NCBI GenBank assembly: GCA_020718965.1
Contig: DYRE01000084.1
Coordinates: 1-8,466, forward strand
Length of the DNA stretch: 8,466 bases
Source: Desulfomonile tiedjei
GTDB taxonomy: Bacteria > Desulfobacterota > Desulfomonilia > Desulfomonilales > Desulfomonilaceae
Reading direction: 5' to 3'
Shown: positions 6,626 to 8,466 of the stretch, piece after piece
How positions within the stretch are numbered: the stretch's first letter is position 1
Layout of the letters: every line of letters starts with the position of its first letter
Position numbers and translations under genes: made by a program
Notes under the pieces: generated by a model
The model's database searches: none
Seen by the model: the letters and a program-made list of their open reading frames with translations, nothing else
Told to the model about the DNA's origin: nothing

Positions 6626-6744
6626 ACTATCATGCAGCGCTTACCTTGTCAAAAAATGAACTGTTTTTAGGAACACATCGGTCGGCTGAAATGATTGGCT
6701 GGGGCAAAAATTATACCGTAATTCAAACCTTGGGCTTTTGGTGA
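6544..6744 (+). other. Start-less open frame in the methyltransferase/omptin spacer
   Basis: The plus frame after the TAG at 6541-6543 stays open for 66 codons to a TGA at 6742-6744. It reads with a protein-like composition (for example D-H-S-N-Y-H-A-A-L-T-L-S and W-G-K-N-Y-T-V-I-Q). It has no ATG before 6691 and no ribosome site. It may be a gene remnant, or open by chance. No family is recognised. Confidence 0.15.
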
Positions 6745-6760
6745 GGTAATTCTGAACTCT

Positions 6761-6779
6761 ATCATGGGTTACACATGAT
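6761..6779. repeat. Hairpin after the omptin-like gene
   Basis: ATCATG (6761-6766) and CATGAT (6774-6779) form a perfect 6-bp stem with a seven-base loop, 21 bp past the stop of the minus-strand omptin-like gene. No T-run follows, so termination is only a possibility. Confidence 0.3.
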
Positions 6780-6800
6780 TCAACGATTAGTTTTATTGCC

Positions 6801-7835
6801 TTAGAAAATCAAAGTTCCAGTCAATTCTAGGTATTTCTGTTCTGACCACACTTTAGCTCCATCCCAGGAACGGGCAATTCCCGGTTCTGTCCATGAGTGG
6901 CTGCCGTATGTCGTAATTCTCATAAAATCTCCTGCCAAACCTAAAGTGAGGTATTGTTTCATTAGACAATCAACGGCAAGGTTTAAATGCCGGCAAATCC
7001 CATTTGTGGATTCATAAGTGTACCTTGGACCAGGAACCCTTACCACGTGATAATCTATATTCTTGGCGTTTGCGCTACCGATATCTCCCTGCAATCTTAC
7101 CAAAAAATTGTAACCAGAGAGAGATTCTATTGCCGTACCCAAATCGAACTTGCTCGCCAATGCGCCACCAGCGTAGTAAATGTAGTAGTACTGGCAGAAT
7201 TCAATGTTTTCATTGGGATCAAATGAAGGCGGTTTCCCGGAAAGATAACGTTCCAAACTGTCCTTGTCTGTAAACCTAAACTGTTGGGCACGATATCCCA
7301 ACAACCATTGAATAGTTCTCACAATAGGCAAACCAAATCCTACGCTGGCATCTACGGTATAGCATCTCGGTGTAACCGATGCGTCACTGAATGTGGTTTT
7401 TTGATTTGAATGAGGTATTTCCCAGTCGCTGTCCTGCGCTAGCAGGCCTGAATATGTAAACAGAGTAGCCGCGTACTCAAAATTAACCTGCAACCCTCTA
7501 TAGTTGCTGCCCATTTTGGCGACTCCGAAGGTTTGCTCCCAGGGCCACTCCAGTCGGCTGATAGGATCATTCCCTGTATAAGTTTGGTCTGGAAAGTAAT
7601 GATCCGGAAATTGGTAGGAAGTAAAACTGTTGATATATTTGCGCAGTCCTATGGTTAGGTAAAATCCATCCTGGTTTGGTGACGACAAGCCAGACAGAGT
7701 GACCCTATTATCAAAGAAAGATGATACCCCTGGAAATCCGGACGCTCCTGTTGTTCCAGAATACTGCGCACAAACCATTGCCGGAGCGCAAAGCATTGTT
7801 ACGGCGGCAAATAAGAGGACTAATCTAACTATCAT
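6801..7835 (-). CDS. Outer-membrane beta-barrel protein of the omptin fold, candidate aspartyl-type surface protease
   Basis: This 344-residue protein begins with a signal peptide, probably cleaved after V-C-A (residue 23). It ends in L-E-L-T-G-T-L-I-F, with the terminal aromatic usual for barrel insertion. The layout resembles omptins: S-R-L-E-W near 93-97 (omptins have SRLDW), then Q-D-S-D-W at 134-138, then G-Y-R-A-Q-Q-F at 180-186, then I-D-Y-H-V-V-R at 260-266. OmpT uses D83/D85 and D210/H212. D135/D137 and D261/H263 here occupy equivalent motifs, and the second-Asp-to-third-Asp distance is 124 residues against 125 in OmpT. Known omptins cut surface-exposed proteins and cationic peptides, often at dibasic sites. 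The mature length (about 321) slightly exceeds the classic omptins, and four cysteines (C158, C214, C281, C290) are unusual for a barrel. GGAGGG lies 6 bases before the ATG. The barrel is well supported; protease activity is inferred. A non-proteolytic omptin-fold surface protein is the alternative. Confidence 0.85.
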   Translation of the reverse strand: MIVRLVLLFAAVTMLCAPAMVCAQYSGTTGASGFPGVSSFFDNRVTLSGLSSPNQDGFYLTIGLRKYINSFTSYQFPDHYFPDQTYTGNDPISRLEWPWEQTFGVAKMGSNYRGLQVNFEYAATLFTYSGLLAQDSDWEIPHSNQKTTFSDASVTPRCYTVDASVGFGLPIVRTIQWLLGYRAQQFRFTDKDSLERYLSGKPPSFDPNENIEFCQYYYIYYAGGALASKFDLGTAIESLSGYNFLVRLQGDIGSANAKNIDYHVVRVPGPRYTYESTNGICRHLNLAVDCLMKQYLTLGLAGDFMRITTYGSHSWTEPGIARSWDGAKVWSEQKYLELTGTLIF

Positions 7836-8040
7836 CGGACACCCTCCACACCCGATAAAACACGCGAAAACACATCTCCGAAAATCAAAATTCCAGAGGC
7901 AACATTTTAAACAATAAAATCAGCGCTATCTTAGAGTAAATAACATGCAGGAGACAAATGGTCCAGGGAAAAAGGACTCTGCCTCAAGTGCAAGAGCTGC
8001 TCCAAATTAGACAAAACAGAAGGACCAGTAGAAAATCGCT

Positions 8041-8303
8041 AAAGGAACTGGAAAGAATCACGGGACAGCGTTCAAGGCCAAGGTGGCATTGGAGGGTATT
8101 ACGTAACAATAGACGCTTTCAGAGTTAGCGGATCGTTTTCCAGTTCGTCGGAATCAGATCGCTGAATGGAAGAAACAGATCCTTGATCGGGCTAAAGAGA
8201 TTATTGCCAAGGAAATGATTCTGATAACGATTCAGGGATTAAGGTAAGGATCTGCATGCCAAGATTGTGATTTACTATGGAGAATGATTTCCGCACCGAG
8301 GGA
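8041..8303 (+). pseudogene. Decayed IS3-family transposase OrfA relic
   Basis: From 8071 the frame reads F-K-A-K-V-A-L-E, then T-L-S-E-L-A-D-R-F from 8113, then R-N-Q-I-A-E-W-K-K-Q-I-L-D-R-A-K-E-I-I. This is the helix-turn-helix region (HTH_Tnp_1/Transposase_8) of IS3-type OrfA, the DNA-binding part of the transposase. Two in-frame stops (TAA 8104-8106, TAG 8110-8112) interrupt it where the family normally has a continuous linker. Farther on, fragments encoding L-H-A-K-I, D-L and M-E-N-D-F appear in shifted frames, as expected after single-base losses in the usual leucine-zipper segment. No start codon, OrfB or terminal inverted repeats are found. The stretch 7836-8040 before it holds the omptin gene's upstream region and no convincing intact gene; 8304-8361 shows nothing recognisable. 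Confidence 0.75.
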
Positions 8304-8361
8304 ATTAATGGCTAATCTGTAGAATATCTATTTATTCTGAGAGCCTATCTTCGCCAACAAA

Positions 8362-8466
8362 CTATTCATCAGTGAAGTAATCGGAATCTATTTTGGTTTC
8401 CAGAGTATAAATAGCAAACACTCCCGGACCAATTAGATGCCAAGCATGACATTCAGGGGCGACAAG
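8362..8466 (-). CDS. Possible C-terminal end of a gene entering from the right edge
   Basis: The minus-strand frame is open from the window edge to a TAG at 8362-8364, giving 34 residues. They include H-A-W-H-L-I-G-P-G-V-F-A-I-Y and end in D-S-D-Y-F-T-D-E. The composition is protein-like and the hydrophilic acidic end is typical of a C-terminus. It is too short to identify a family, and chance opening is possible. It may also be part of a broken gene given the adjacent transposase relic. Confidence 0.35.
   Translation of the reverse strand, partial: LVAPECHAWHLIGPGVFAIYTLETKIDSDYFTDE

Noticed and set aside
6710..6715. Minus-strand TATAAT in the methyltransferase/omptin spacer
   Set aside because: No -35 or extended -10 supports it, and it lies about 230 bp from the methyltransferase start.
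7958..8128. 56-codon plus-strand frame with AGGAG four bases before its ATG
   Set aside because: Its second half reads through the OrfA relic in the wrong frame, the spacing is tight, and no family is recognised; probably chance, though the first 35 codons could be a remnant.

Overview
The window looks like chromosomal DNA of a mid-GC Gram-negative bacterium. The evidence is a two-gene RND efflux operon, an outer-membrane beta-barrel protein and a periplasmic lipoprotein adaptor. Overall composition and gene style would fit a deltaproteobacterium-like (Desulfobacterota) host, but this is an impression from protein style only; no taxonomic marker is present.

Left part (1-650): a small minus-strand gene (114-377) encodes an exported, strongly cationic, four-cysteine peptide. 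It has a clear AGGAGG ribosome site and an extended -10 promoter. It diverges from an efflux operon across a 273-bp control region holding two separate inverted repeats. One of them overlaps the -35 of the best operon promoter.

Centre (651-4955): a membrane-fusion lipoprotein and a 1034-residue HAE1-type RND pump lie 15 bp apart on the plus strand and should act together as an inner-membrane/periplasm drug or solvent efflux unit. No outer-membrane channel gene and no regulator gene is present, so both must come from elsewhere.

Right of the pump (4956-5735): a 262-bp spacer with a bulged inverted repeat is followed by two small plus-strand genes that appear translationally linked. The first is a two-CXXC zinc-ribbon-like protein (start best placed at 5218) and the second an unrecognised acidic 71-residue protein. 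They converge on a minus-strand class I SAM-dependent methyltransferase (5736-6479). Its first half-domain, including motif I, lies upstream of its first ATG, so it probably starts at a CTG.

Far right (6480-8466): a 321-bp spacer with three GGATCAC/GTGATCC elements precedes a minus-strand gene for an outer-membrane barrel of the omptin fold. Both parts of the omptin active site, D-x-D-W and D-x-H, are visible with family-like spacing. Beyond it lies a decayed IS3-type OrfA relic (about 8041-8303) with in-frame stops and frameshifts, and then a possible C-terminal fragment of a minus-strand gene that enters from the right edge. The most interesting elements are the omptin-like protein, the cationic secreted peptide and the mis-startable methyltransferase. 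A functional link between the first two and the pump is conjecture.
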